Positions 53,036 to 63,400 of a DNA stretch of 64,000 nucleotides are shown in pieces; the first letter of the stretch is position 1; each line of letters opens with the position of its first letter. The translations under genes and the position numbers were made by a program. Source of the DNA: Cucumis sativus (lineage: Eukaryota > Streptophyta > Magnoliopsida > Cucurbitales > Cucurbitaceae); assembly GCF_000004075.3 (NCBI RefSeq), contig NC_026655.2:2356001-2420000 (forward strand), written 5' to 3'. The notes under the pieces were generated by a model. It did not search any database. It was not told where the DNA came from and saw only the letters and a program-made list of their open reading frames with translations.

Positions 53036-53097
53036 GTCTTCTCTATCCCGAGTATGTATTCAGTCTAGTTGGAATTGCATCTGAAATTGGGCTGAAG
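53036..53097 (+). pseudogene. possible isolated exon fragment of unidentified origin
   Basis: A 62-nt stretch is flanked by an acceptor-like CTTAATTTAG and a donor GTAATG. It reads LLYPEYVFSLVGIASEIGLK in the phase with two leading bases. This looks like protein-coding sequence rather than noise, and it sits at the left edge of the gene-fragment island. The parent gene was not recognised; an upstream exon of CAP-D3 is one possibility. Confidence 0.3.
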
Positions 53098-53233
53098 GTA
53101 ATGAATTCAGGAAGTTTAGGTTTTTTTTACTTTTTTTGAAAGGTTGTGTTGGTACGATTTTGGATAAGAATGAGAAGGAAGTGTTAAGAATCTGTGCAGT
53201 GAAGATGGTTTGAATAGTGAACGTAATCACACT

Positions 53234-53947
53234 ATGGAGCACGTTCAATTGGTTAGGCAGATAAAAACAACCAAGTGCTATTACAAAATTCTTGGGGTGA
53301 AGAAAAATAGCTCGACTCAAGAGATTAAGAGGGCTTATAAGAAACTGTGCCCGAAAGTTCACCCTGATAAAAACAAGGCTCTTGGTTCTGCTGAAGCATT
53401 CGACAAAGTAAACAAAGCTTTCAGGTGTTTGAGCGATGATACTTCGAGGAGGAAATATGATCACACGGTTTTTGTTGATCAGTATCAGCACCAACAGCAG
53501 AATGCAAGGCATCGGAGAAGTGAAACGAATCATGATTCGTCTGAAAATAAAATTGATCCCAACGGAGGTAGGGAAAGCCAACAGAAGACTGAGTCTGATG
53601 GGAGAGGTCCCAATTTTTTTATCATTCTTCTAATGTTACCATTGTTAATTTACTTGTTGGCTTATATGCCATTTCCAGAGCCTGAATATTCTTTGCATGA
53701 AAATCAATCCTATAGTATTCCTATGGTTACAGAGAAACATGGCGTGGAATTTTTTGTCAAATCATCAAATTTTGATGTAAGATATCCTCTTGGAAGCCCA
53801 ACTCGAGCTGAAATAGAGAACAGTGTGATAAGGGATTATCGAAACCTTGTTTCGCGTTATTGTGACGTAGAACTCCAGAGACTCCAGTGGAATAAAAATC
53901 TCCCAACTCCTCACTGTGCAAAGCTGAATAATCTCGAGGTAGCATAA
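53234..53947 (+). CDS. N-terminally short DnaJ (J-domain)/DUF1977 protein, possibly a gene fragment
   Basis: An uninterrupted frame of 237 residues from ATG 53234. The J-domain (about residues 15-79) is complete: CYYKILGVKKNSS, EIKRAYKKLCPKVHPDKN with an intact HPD, AFDKVNKAFRCLSD and RRKYD. A membrane segment (NFFIILLMLPLLIYLLAYMPF region, about 131-152) follows, then the DUF1977 part (PEPEYSLHENQSY, GVEFFVKSSNFDVRYP, RQW-type CDVELQRLQWNKNL). Related ER-anchored plant J proteins carry roughly 100 extra N-terminal residues (a TPR-like start) that are missing here; the frame upstream is closed by a TGA at 53171. Residues before QLVRQIKT do not match the family. Standing beside condensin gene fragments, it is more likely a duplicated piece than an old gene, yet it has no disabling change in the part present. 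Confidence 0.7.
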   Translation: MEHVQLVRQIKTTKCYYKILGVKKNSSTQEIKRAYKKLCPKVHPDKNKALGSAEAFDKVNKAFRCLSDDTSRRKYDHTVFVDQYQHQQQNARHRRSETNHDSSENKIDPNGGRESQQKTESDGRGPNFFIILLMLPLLIYLLAYMPFPEPEYSLHENQSYSIPMVTEKHGVEFFVKSSNFDVRYPLGSPTRAEIENSVIRDYRNLVSRYCDVELQRLQWNKNLPTPHCAKLNNLEVA

Positions 53948-54217
53948 GGTGATAAAGGTAAATGTGGTTCTCTTTCTTTTCTTAGAAATGATATCCGGTT
54001 ATCTTTTTGGAGATTAGTATCCATCTTCTGTTGCTTGTAACTTCACTTGTTAACCTTGCTTGGATATAAACAATGCAACAGTAAGTAAGTTTGTTATTTC
54101 TTGAAGCTTTTGCATCCCACTTTAATGTATGTTTCTGATCTTGAAAAAGAATTTCATATTAGGTTCCCTCATGTATGGAAGGTAATGTTCAACACATAAC
54201 TTTACATGTAATGGAAA

Positions 54218-55146
54218 ATGATTATCTTTTGTCTATCTTTCCAACTTTATATTCGAAGAGGCAATGATGAAAGGTCGAGGTCCAGGAGAATGCGTATTTA
54301 TGTTTCTCTTTTGAAACAAATGGCTCCCGAGCATCTTCTGGCCACCTTTGCAAAGTTATGTGCAGAAGTTCTTGTTGCAGCATCCGATGGTATGCTCAAT
54401 ATAGATGATACTACTGCACGTTCTGTTTTACAGGTCCATATTCAAAAGCATTCAATCATCTTTAGTCAATAATTTTGCTGCTATTCTAATTTTCTTTTGT
54501 CAGTATTTGCGACCTGGAATCTCATTAGTTCCCCATGGCTGAAAGCGCAGGATACCTTTGAGATTCTTGCTTGTAAAGAGATTCGACTATCAATAAATCG
54601 AGTATCATCATCAGAATCTGGTGATGTAGGTGAGGAAGGGGGTGAGAGCGGAGGAGCATCTGCTGCTAGAGGAAAGGTCATCACTCACGCAGTGAGAAAG
54701 AGTCTCATACAAAACACCATACCCATCTTCATTGAGTTAAAAAGGCTAATGGAAAGCAAGAATAGCCCCCTTATAGGTACGAATACTCCAAAACTTAAAT
54801 AATTTAAATTGAAATGTGAAGTGCCTGTTTGGGACGGTTTTGTAAGTGCTTTAAAAAGTGTTTTTGAACACTTAAAAAGTCCTTTCAAATTGATCCTAAG
54901 ACATATTTAACATTTTATTCGTATTCTTTAATAATAGGTTCCCTCATGGAATGCCTTCGAGTTCTTCTCAAGGACTACAAGAACGAAATTGATGACTTAT
55001 TGGTAGCTGATAAGCAACTTCAGAAAGAGCTCCTCTATGACATTCAAAGATATGAATGTACCAAAGCCAAGTCAGCCGTTGCTGAGGCAGTCAACGAGAT
55101 GCAAAAGTCAACTAACTATCTTTCTCCTGAGGCTCCTCCTCAAGCT
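54218..55146 (+). pseudogene. CAP-D3: fragment of condensin-II subunit CAP-D3 gene (left copy)
   Basis: Three exons with introns retained: one ending at 54433, then 54551-54776 and 54938-55146. Phases agree (0, 1, 0) and no stop is present. They read RMRIYVSLLKQMAPEHLLAT to SVLQ, DTFEILACKEIRLSINRV to GKVITHAVRKSLIQNTIPIF and NSPLIG, then SLMECLRVLLKDYKNEIDD to SPEAPPQA, a stretch near the C-terminus of plant condensin-2 subunit D3. The fragment lacks most of the gene. It ends at a donor GTAAG, exactly where the inverted repeat turns. Retained introns show copying at the DNA level, not through mRNA. CAP-D3 shapes mitotic chromosomes and heterochromatin; the full parent gene must be elsewhere. 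Overlaps the left inverted-repeat arm. Confidence 0.85.
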
Positions 55147-55948
55147 GTAAGTGTTCTTAACAACCTAACCTCAAGTGTTCTTACAGCTTGAGGAGGAGCC
55201 TCGGGAGAAAGATAGTTAGTTGACTTTTGCATCTCGTTGACTGCCTCAGCAACGGCTGACTTGGCTTTGGTAGATTCATATCTTTGAATGTCATAGAGGA
55301 GCTCTTTCTGAAGTTGCTTATCAGCTACCAATAAGTCATCAATTTCGTTCTTGTAGTCCTTGAGAAGAACTCGAAGGCATTCCATGAGGGAACCTATTAT
55401 TAAAGAATACGAATAAAATGTTAAATATGTCTTAGGATCAATTTGAAAGGACTTTTTAAGTGTTCAAAAACACTTTTTAAAGCACTTACAAAACCGTCCC
55501 AAACAGGCACTTCACATTTCAATTTAAATTATTTAAGTTTTGGAGTATTCGTACCTATAAGGGGCGATTCTTGCTTTCCATTAGCCTTTTTAACTCAATG
55601 AAGATGGGTATGGTGTTTTGTATGAGACTCTTTCTCACTGCGTGAGTGATGACCTTTCCTCTAGCAGCAGATGCTCCTCCGCTCTCACCCCCTTCCTCAC
55701 CTACATCACCAGATTCTGATGATGATACTCGATTTATTGATAGTCGAATCTCTTTACAAGCAAGAATCTCAAAGGTATCCTGCGCTTTCAGCCATGGGGA
55801 ACTAATGAGATTCCAGGTCGCAAATACTGACAAAAGAAAATTAGAATAGCAGCAAAATTATTGACTAAAGATGATTGAATGCTTTTGAATATGGACCTGT
55901 AAAACAGAACATGCAGTAGTATCATCTATATTGAGCATACCATCGGAT
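54382..55948. repeat. long near-perfect inverted repeat (arms about 770 bp, spacer 28 bp) made of CAP-D3 sequence
   Basis: Left arm 54382-55151 and right arm 55180-55948 are reverse complements. By eye they differ at four substitutions (T/C near 55128, G/C near 55058, A/C near 54764, C/T near 54419) and one C-run indel near 54770, so identity is about 99.4 percent. The 28-bp spacer 55152-55179 is flanked by an 11-bp direct repeat AAGTGTTCTTA (55149-55159 and 55173-55183). A transcript through this region would fold into a duplex of roughly 770 bp. Confidence 0.96.
55180..55948 (-). pseudogene. CAP-D3: inverted copy of the CAP-D3 fragment (right copy)
   Basis: On the minus strand it repeats the last part of exon A and all of exons B and C of the left copy, with the introns between them. 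A missing C in a C-run near the end of exon B shifts its frame just before the splice donor, so NSPLIG is not preserved; Ser replaces Cys in YESTKAK. The left copy matches the functional reading, so the right copy is the derived one or has decayed first. The copy stops within exon A at 55948. Confidence 0.9.
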
Positions 55949-56850
55949 TGTGACCTGGAATCTCTTATCAAAGTCTCTGGAGGTACGAATACAGTGTGAT
56001 AAGGGATATACACATAAAATAATTATATACACTAAAAAAACGTGCATATACACATAAAATAATTATAATAACATGTACTTGGACAACACAACACCTTGTA
56101 ATATATCAAACAAAACAATGCTAAAAAAATATTTATGTTCGGTATATATTTTACATATAAAATATAAGATATAATATAAGAATCGTAGTTGATGGAAGAT
56201 TCGTAACGAGACTGGTGTCTAAATCCACAAGAATTCATGGCTTTGTTGCAAAGGGTTTTACACTTGTAGAAGTTGGGTGCCTAACTAATCATTCATTACT
56301 AATTATAATCCCTGTATCTTTGATTTTTCTACTATTTGTTGAGGTGGAAAAAACTTCTATACTAGAAGAGTGATATCCATACTCTCTTCATTTATTCAGT
56401 CAATTTATCTATGAATAGACCCACCTTATTTTAAAAAAAAAACAGTTTGATTTGATATGTAATAAATAAATGGGGTATGAAAAAGTGAAAATCTTCAACA
56501 TTCAACTGTCCAACTCAATGGTTTTCCACACAGCCAATAAAAGTAATTATAATAACAGACTTTGGTTTCTAAAATATTACTTTTAAGACAATACTTTTAT
56601 AAGATAAATTAGTTCGTTCAGTTGTGACCATTTTCAATAATATCTTTGTGTCAGTGTCAACCGAAAATGACTGAGAAAAATAAACAAAGCATTTCTGAAT
56701 TATTTTCCCTTGGCATTATTATTAAAAGTATGTGTAGAAAATGTACACTCCTACCCTCCTAACAAGAAAACACGAAATGAAACCCAAAAGTAAAATACAT
56801 ATACTACACCTTCTCTACATGTACGTAGTTACAAACAAAAGGATCACAAT
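55949..56850. other. right edge of the gene-fragment island and DUF639 gene 3' flank
   Basis: 55950-56007 contains patches identical to sequences inside the island (described in the findings). A local repeat unit ATATACACATAAAATAATTAT occurs at about 56007-56027 and again at about 56046-56066. 56150-56850 is AT-rich; its right end is probably the 3' untranslated region of the DUF639 gene. No gene is supported. Confidence 0.5.
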
Positions 56851-59800
56851 TCATTTCTTCTTCTTGTCTTCCTTTTCCCTCTCCAGAATTACAGGAGCTG
56901 CTGGAATGCTGAACCACCATTCCCTTACTCTTCTTGTCCATCTCTCTGTGCTTGGTTTTCTTGGTGGTGAGTACCTTGTAAACCCCTCCAAAAACACCAT
57001 TAGAACTATGTATTTTGTGGGTAAGAAGGCTAGAGTCAAGGCCATCACTATAAGGAAAACTGCAAACTTCATTGTGGCCTGAGAATCATATCATCAAAAC
57101 CACTATGGATTCAGATATGTCATTCATAAATTCATATATGGATGAGAGACCATGGAAACAGAATTCAAACCTGAGGGAAAATGGCCAGAAACAAAGCGCG
57201 CAGCTTGAGGAGAAAGATGTTTCCATCTTGGATGAACTGTTCCGCTTGAGAAATCGCATTCTGGACGGCCAAAAGCTGCTCCATTGCATTCATTGCTGGA
57301 GGAGCTACGACCTTAACTTCATCGACTGGGGTACCTTGGTTGAAAATTCGCGTTAGCATCATGAAGATGGCCATGAATGCAAGTAGCAGAGCAATGGCGT
57401 AGAGCAGCCAATCCCTGTGAAAAGAATGTTCAAGTTCGTTACCAACATTTTTTAGTTCCAACTTAACTTGAGGCTCATTTCTATATCTTGATATTTACCT
57501 GTAGATAATGTAACTGGAGACCAAACAGAATGCCAAAGACTTAATAGGATCTTCCCATAGTGCCAAAGAAAGAAGGAACTTCCCAAGTTCACTCACTGGC
57601 AGCATTAGTTCCTGCAGTACACCACAACAAAGTAAATAAAAGAGGCTAAGATTCAAACTTTTGCCATAGGTCAGAATCATCCTCCACAAAAGATAAGAGA
57701 AAAGATAGTCTAGTTGCCTAGGAAGTAGGAAGCACAAAATATTCTACTCTTAAATAGCTAAATAAGAAATCCTCTAATAGGCAGTAGGCAAGAAAGATCA
57801 ATACCTTCATCACTGCCAAATTAGTATCAATGCCATCTACTTTTGCTCCATCGACTGTCTCTTGAGCCATCACCACTTTTTCATAATTGTTTCTTGATTC
57901 CTTGACTGCCCTTTCCAAAGGAGTCATTTTTCCGACAGCAATCTCACCCACAAGAAGTTCATTTTCATTGGAATCGCTTAAAGTCATTCCCATTCCAAAT
58001 CCCAAGTGAGAAACTAAGTCAAGTGCTGAAATTGAATACATTCCCTTTACAAGACTGGATCTGTTTGTCCGGTCACACTCCTTCATGTCCGACATATTTG
58101 CAAGGGTTTCCAATATTAAGTCCCCACCGGGTAGCTGATCGCAAAGGTTAAACATGAGAAGCGACTCACACCCAAGAGGTGGTGTAGAATATATATCTTG
58201 AATGGCTTGTAAACGTAGAATCCCAAGGACAGCTTTTGAGAGAGCTTCGCTCCTTTGAATTCCCTTGATCTGGAAGTTGTTGATAAATCTATGAACATAT
58301 AAAACCTCACGGATGATTGCCAGCCAAAAATCTCGACGGGTATGGCCTTTAAGTTCAGGAAACTCGATCACAACTGGTTCTGATCTACAAAGGTGTACAC
58401 ATTTGCCCAACAGAGATAAGGGGTGAACATCAAACTTGACAGCTCTTAATATTCTTATTGATAAAATTCAAGATGCTTTCACCGTTAACCCAATCACACA
58501 CAACCCTGCCAAAAAGAAAGGAATGATCTACTTACAAGGACATGGATTTATACAGAACCGCCTTGTCAAAGAGCCGGGTGCCCCATGGTCCAGTTAATTC
58601 AGGTTTGACAACCTGTTTTAGATCATCAGATAAGTCATATCTTTTTGCCTTGTCAAATGACACCACACGAAGAGCTTCAAAGTAAAGTGCATGATCTGTC
58701 AGAACCAACCTACCTGCATATATGAGAAAATAAAGGAGAAAATAGAGATGGAAGTAAGAACAGTAAAATACCATCTTATATATGTCGTCTACTTCTAACA
58801 ATACTTTCCATTAGATGAAATGTTTTCCCTTGATAAGCCATGATAGGAAGGGGTGGTAAACTTTCACATCAAAGATAAGAAGAAATTAACGAAATCATTC
58901 CATGACTCACCCGGCCAAGTAGAAACTCCTACATGTTCAAGAACTGGTTGTGTTGTGACTGTTCCATCCATTTCTAAAATCTTTTCATCTCTTAATGATC
59001 TTTCAGACTGGAGAAGGTTTGACTCTGATAGGTTTTTCATTTTTCTTATCACTCTATCAAGAAGAACATATAATATTAGACTGAAAGCACCAACAAAATA
59101 GAAATCTTGCTGCATAGTATTTAAATCTTTCATGCTTAGAAAAAAATATTGAAAGGTGCGTACTTTTCTAGCGCGCTCAGGTACTTGTCGTAAACAGAAA
59201 ACTGAAGTCTAGAACTAGCTGATGAAGTAAGCACCACAAAAAGATTTTCACTAACAATGACATTTGAAATTATGGGAACAGCTGGAGCAATTCGACAGAA
59301 AGCCTCAACCCCAACTGATGCATCTTCATCAATCTGCAATAAAGGTCGGCTACAGATGAACATTGAAAACACTAAAATCGACCACCTTCTATCACTTTAT
59401 TGTGGAAGCAGTACTTTGTGGTCAATCAAACATGCAAAAATGGGATAATGTACGTGCTCGTTAAAGAAAGTATCCAGTCTGAAAACCACATACTCTAAGT
59501 GATTTTACAACAATCAGCAAAAGTAAAATGAGCGATCATCTCAGACAAAAGGAAAGTCAGTAGAACCAAAGATAAACCTCTGAGAGGTTTAAGGCCATTG
59601 ATTGCAGCATTTTAACGTTATGCAAACAGCACACAGGAAATTTAAAATTCTGGCAAGTCCAAACAGTCCAAGTAAACTAGTAAATGGGATTAAAAGAAGC
59701 ACATAAATTATTTAGTTACATTCAGTTTCTAATTTCAACCATCTATATTTAAGGGATCAAGATACTAGCAAAACCTATAAAACCAAAAACTTACATTAAG

Positions 59801-60403
59801 TAAAGGCCGGCTAGAACTTGCCGGGGCTTCCCAAGCTATCATCACGTCAAATGTCAAGCGTCGAAACTTTTTATCGGCCAGATAGCCCGTATTTTGAGTA
59901 CATAGTGCAAGTGCCCTGAAACAGCAATACTCCAGAAAGTTTCTTGCATAATTTGAAGGAACCTTTATTGAATCAATGGCCTCCATATTAAAATTTTGTT
60001 GAAGTTCGCTGGCAGAAACACCAAGGAGTCTGCATATTTGACATTGTAATGGATTGAACATCAATTCATTCAAATCCTTGAACATTAATTTACTAACCCA
60101 GTATAAATGATCTTCAAGTAATAGTTGTAAAGAAACATCAAAAACACCAACTATACAGGAGGAAAAAACCTGACGTTTTCCTCAAGAACAGAACAAGCTA
60201 TGAAGAACTTACTTTGTACATCTCCGAACAACCAGATTGGCAAATGGAGAGAGCTCACTTATCCAATTTCTCTGAGCAGAAGGAGACCTTTCCATTTCTT
60301 CAAGTTCTTCATCAAAAAAGCTTCGCTTTCCTAACAACCATTTCAATGAACTATCTCTAACAAGCCCCTCAAGCGTGCTTCTGGTTTTGCTGAGTACAGC
60401 CAT
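56851..60403 (-). CDS. DUF639 plant membrane protein of unknown function
   Basis: Nine exons: 60403-60213, 60029-59795, 59333-59164, 59053-58911, 58713-58536, 58384-57805, 57611-57499, 57414-57171 and 57078-56851. The product is 693 residues and every join is in frame. The N-terminal half contains NWISELSPFANLVVRRCTKL, NYARNFLEYCCFRAL, WEAPASSSRPLL and PGRLVLTDHALYFEALRVV, the last a PH-like or GRAM-like strand pattern. Then come FPELKGHTRRDFWLAIIREV and ATLPxG-type LCDQLPGGDLILETL. Membrane segments occur at about 511-565 (SLAFCLVSSYIIY, WLLYAIALLLAFMAIFMML) and 619-650 (MKFAVFLIVMALTLAFLPTK). The C-terminus is basic. DUF639 has no established biochemical function known to me; Arabidopsis At3g18350 is the expected orthologue by gene order. 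The ATG at 60403 (MAVLSKTRSTLEGLV) fits the family start. Confidence 0.92.
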
Positions 60404-63400
60404 ATTATTCAGAATCTTGCAATATGATTGAGCTGAAAGATATCCATACCCAATTCACCAACAAGCCAATCTCAAAAATCCCCAAAACCTGATAAGTTCA
60501 CTTGACAATATCACTTAAACAATCAAAGCACTCCAATCTCGTACAGAACTAGTACCTTTGTCCTGTATTTCAGCAAATTACCCCCAACTTTAATAACCCA
60601 AACAACTGCTCCGTTCGTATAAAAAAGGCAGATAGATCAAACAGAGTAATTTCACTGATTGTACAACTTTACCTGAACACTGTAGCGCTACCCTTCAATC
60701 GATTAATCACCAAAACAGCAAATCAAACGAGCAGAGTATCAAATTTAGTCAGCTTGACAACAACCCACTTCGCGAAACTTCATAGAAAACCCAAAACCCA
60801 AATTATAATTAACAATGGAAACCATACCAAACAAATTGCAGGTCCAAGGCTTAGAACTTCTGAACCCTATTGCTCAAATGCTACCAACGAGCGGCTCTCG
60901 TAATCCCCTACGCTAGAAAACCTCGCTTCACGAACCCAACAACATTTATCTACAAACCCACCGCGCCGATTCGCCGAATTTTGAAGAATGACTCGAGGTG
61001 ACAGAGTAGCAAAAAGAGTCGGTTCGATCAGTCTTTGCAATTGCAACAAATGTCAAAATAGCGTGTGATGAGTTGGGATCTTGATTCTTGCTGAAAATCA
61101 AGAAAGTAAAATTGAAAAAACTAAAATTTTCAATCGGATGGGTGTGATTGTAGAGGGAGAAAGATGAGCTTTGGTAATATTTGGTATCATCAGTTTGATG
61201 CTTGTCGCCAACACTTTGAAGAGTGTCCTTCATCAGTGGGTAAATGATTGTTCAGATGTGGGCAGGTACAATTTAATGGTTGAACATTCGAGTTTCATCA
61301 ACAAATGTCAACCGTTCGATGGAATTACTTTTTTAAATTATATTTTCTTCTAATCAAATATTATTTAATTATACCTTCTAATTTCCATTATCGTACAAAG
61401 ATTAATTCTCGACTTAAATTATTCAAAACATACCTTTTATCAACTTGCTTCATTTATTAACTAATGGAGTGAATAAATGTCTAAAAATTGTTTTTAAATT
61501 TTGAAAGAGAAATTTAAATACACAATAATTATTTTAAAATTTTCACACACATACTCTTCCTAGGATTAAAATCAAAATTTCAAAACTAGTAAGAATTAAA
61601 ATCCAACATAACAATTGAAAAAATATTTATTTGAAAACCAATTAAAGGTGATACTAATAAATCAAATGATTGAATTTTGTCACATATTAACTCGTATTAT
61701 GGCTACTAAATTAGGTGAGACAAATGAATATGATCTAACTAAATTTTTAGACCTTTTTTTATATATAATTTATTATTAATTTTTGCTATAGATAATACGT
61801 AGCGTCAGATCATAATTATTTATAATAATGCAACAAAATTATTAATTGTTCTAAAATAATTTCCATGTAATTAAGTTTTCTTTGTAAATTATTAAAACAA
61901 TTAAAAGCTACATCTAGATGACGACTTACAAATCCACGTTGCAAGACAAATAAAATCACACGCTGAAGCCCATATGGATTGGGCCTGAGTAGTTCTCACT
62001 TCATACAAATCCATTCGTCTTGGTTGGGCCAGCCCATTTTTGCTCTAAAGAGCTCAATTAGCAATTGTGTAGTGAACACATACATACAATAACTATATAT
62101 GTTAATGCATTGTTTTTGTTTTGAACAAATATGCTAATTTATTTGAATAAGCTTTTTAAAATAGTAGTGTGAAACAGGAAGGGACTAATAATAATTTGAA
62201 GCAAAATATATTTATTTATTTTAGAAGAATAAAGGGAAAAGTGAAAGGCAAAATAAAGAACAAAGTAGATCCATGCATGATTTGGATTATATATATATAT
62301 ATATATATGATATGTGAAACCAAACTTGATGAGAATATGGAAAATAAAACTGAAAAGAAGAGAGAGGCCGGGAAGAGAGATTTTAAAACAATTGAAATAT
62401 AAACTTGAGAGTTGAGAGAGAGAGAGAGAGGGCTTGAACTTGACCATATAAGGATGAAACACAAAGTGACCCTCAAATCTTATAAAGAAAGGCCACAAAA
62501 TGACACAAAACTTTTACCACATTTGGACCCACTTTTGTTGCTTGTTCATGCATGTTCCAATTAAGCACACACACAATGCAAGCATCCATTGGGTGGGAGT
62601 CAAACCAAGTCAAAACCCTATCAAAAACACTAATTATATAAACTAAAGATTTGAGTGGGGGAAAAGACAACCACCAATATATATATTTTAACATATGGCT
62701 TTCCCTTTAGATAGATGGGTAGAAAAGTGTTTTTGTATGTATCCTCAAGTATATATAACCCTCCCTTAAAACTGGCAGATTAGGTTAGGTCTGGTTGTAT
62801 CTAGAAACGAGTAATCAATTAGTCGAAGTTGATTTTCTGTCCAAACCATCAACTAAACCGATTAAAAATGTCCAAACCATCAACAAATTACCTTTCAAAA
62901 CATACCATATAGGATGATTTTCATTTCTTTTAATTGGTAATGAGGGGTTGAGGAATGAGAAATGATGATATTGGGGTTTGGTTGGTTGGAAGAGCCCACC
63001 ATTGCCCCCATTCAAATCTGTCTTAATGGGATTCATTGTATCTCTCCCTACAAATATATAACAAAAATACTAAATTTATAAATTAAAACCATTCAAAATA
63101 TGAAATGCCAAATCTCTATCTCTCCCTCTCATCTCATAAGTTTTTTCCCAACTCCAATCATTCACAAAATGAATTGGCAACATCCATTAGATTTTTATTT
63201 TTATTTTTGCTATTCCCCTAAGTTTTATCTTCTTTTCTAAAAATGGGTTTGAAAGAGAAGGAACCATCGAGAAAACAAACTGAAACCAACAAAACCAAAC
63301 TATCAGAAAAATGAAAATTTACAAATGGAAAGTAGGAATAATAAAAGAAAAAAACTAAAGCATGCATTAAAGAATCATTTGATTAATTGAAAAGTAGGGT

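Noticed and set aside
53060-53581. 173-codon minus-strand frame across the DnaJ region
   Set aside because: Antisense shadow of the J-domain frame; no conserved motif.
54936-54948. AGGTTCCCTCATG shared with 54161-54173 as another copied patch
   Set aside because: Only 13 bases, and one copy is a normal exon start; kept out of the patch list because chance or native sequence is possible.
55555-55849. Frames in the right arm as independent genes
   Set aside because: They are the reverse copy of CAP-D3 exons, with a frame shift before the donor; not a separate gene.
61171-61353. 60-codon plus-strand frame opposite the DUF639 promoter
   Set aside because: No domain, no splice support; lies in the presumed promoter.
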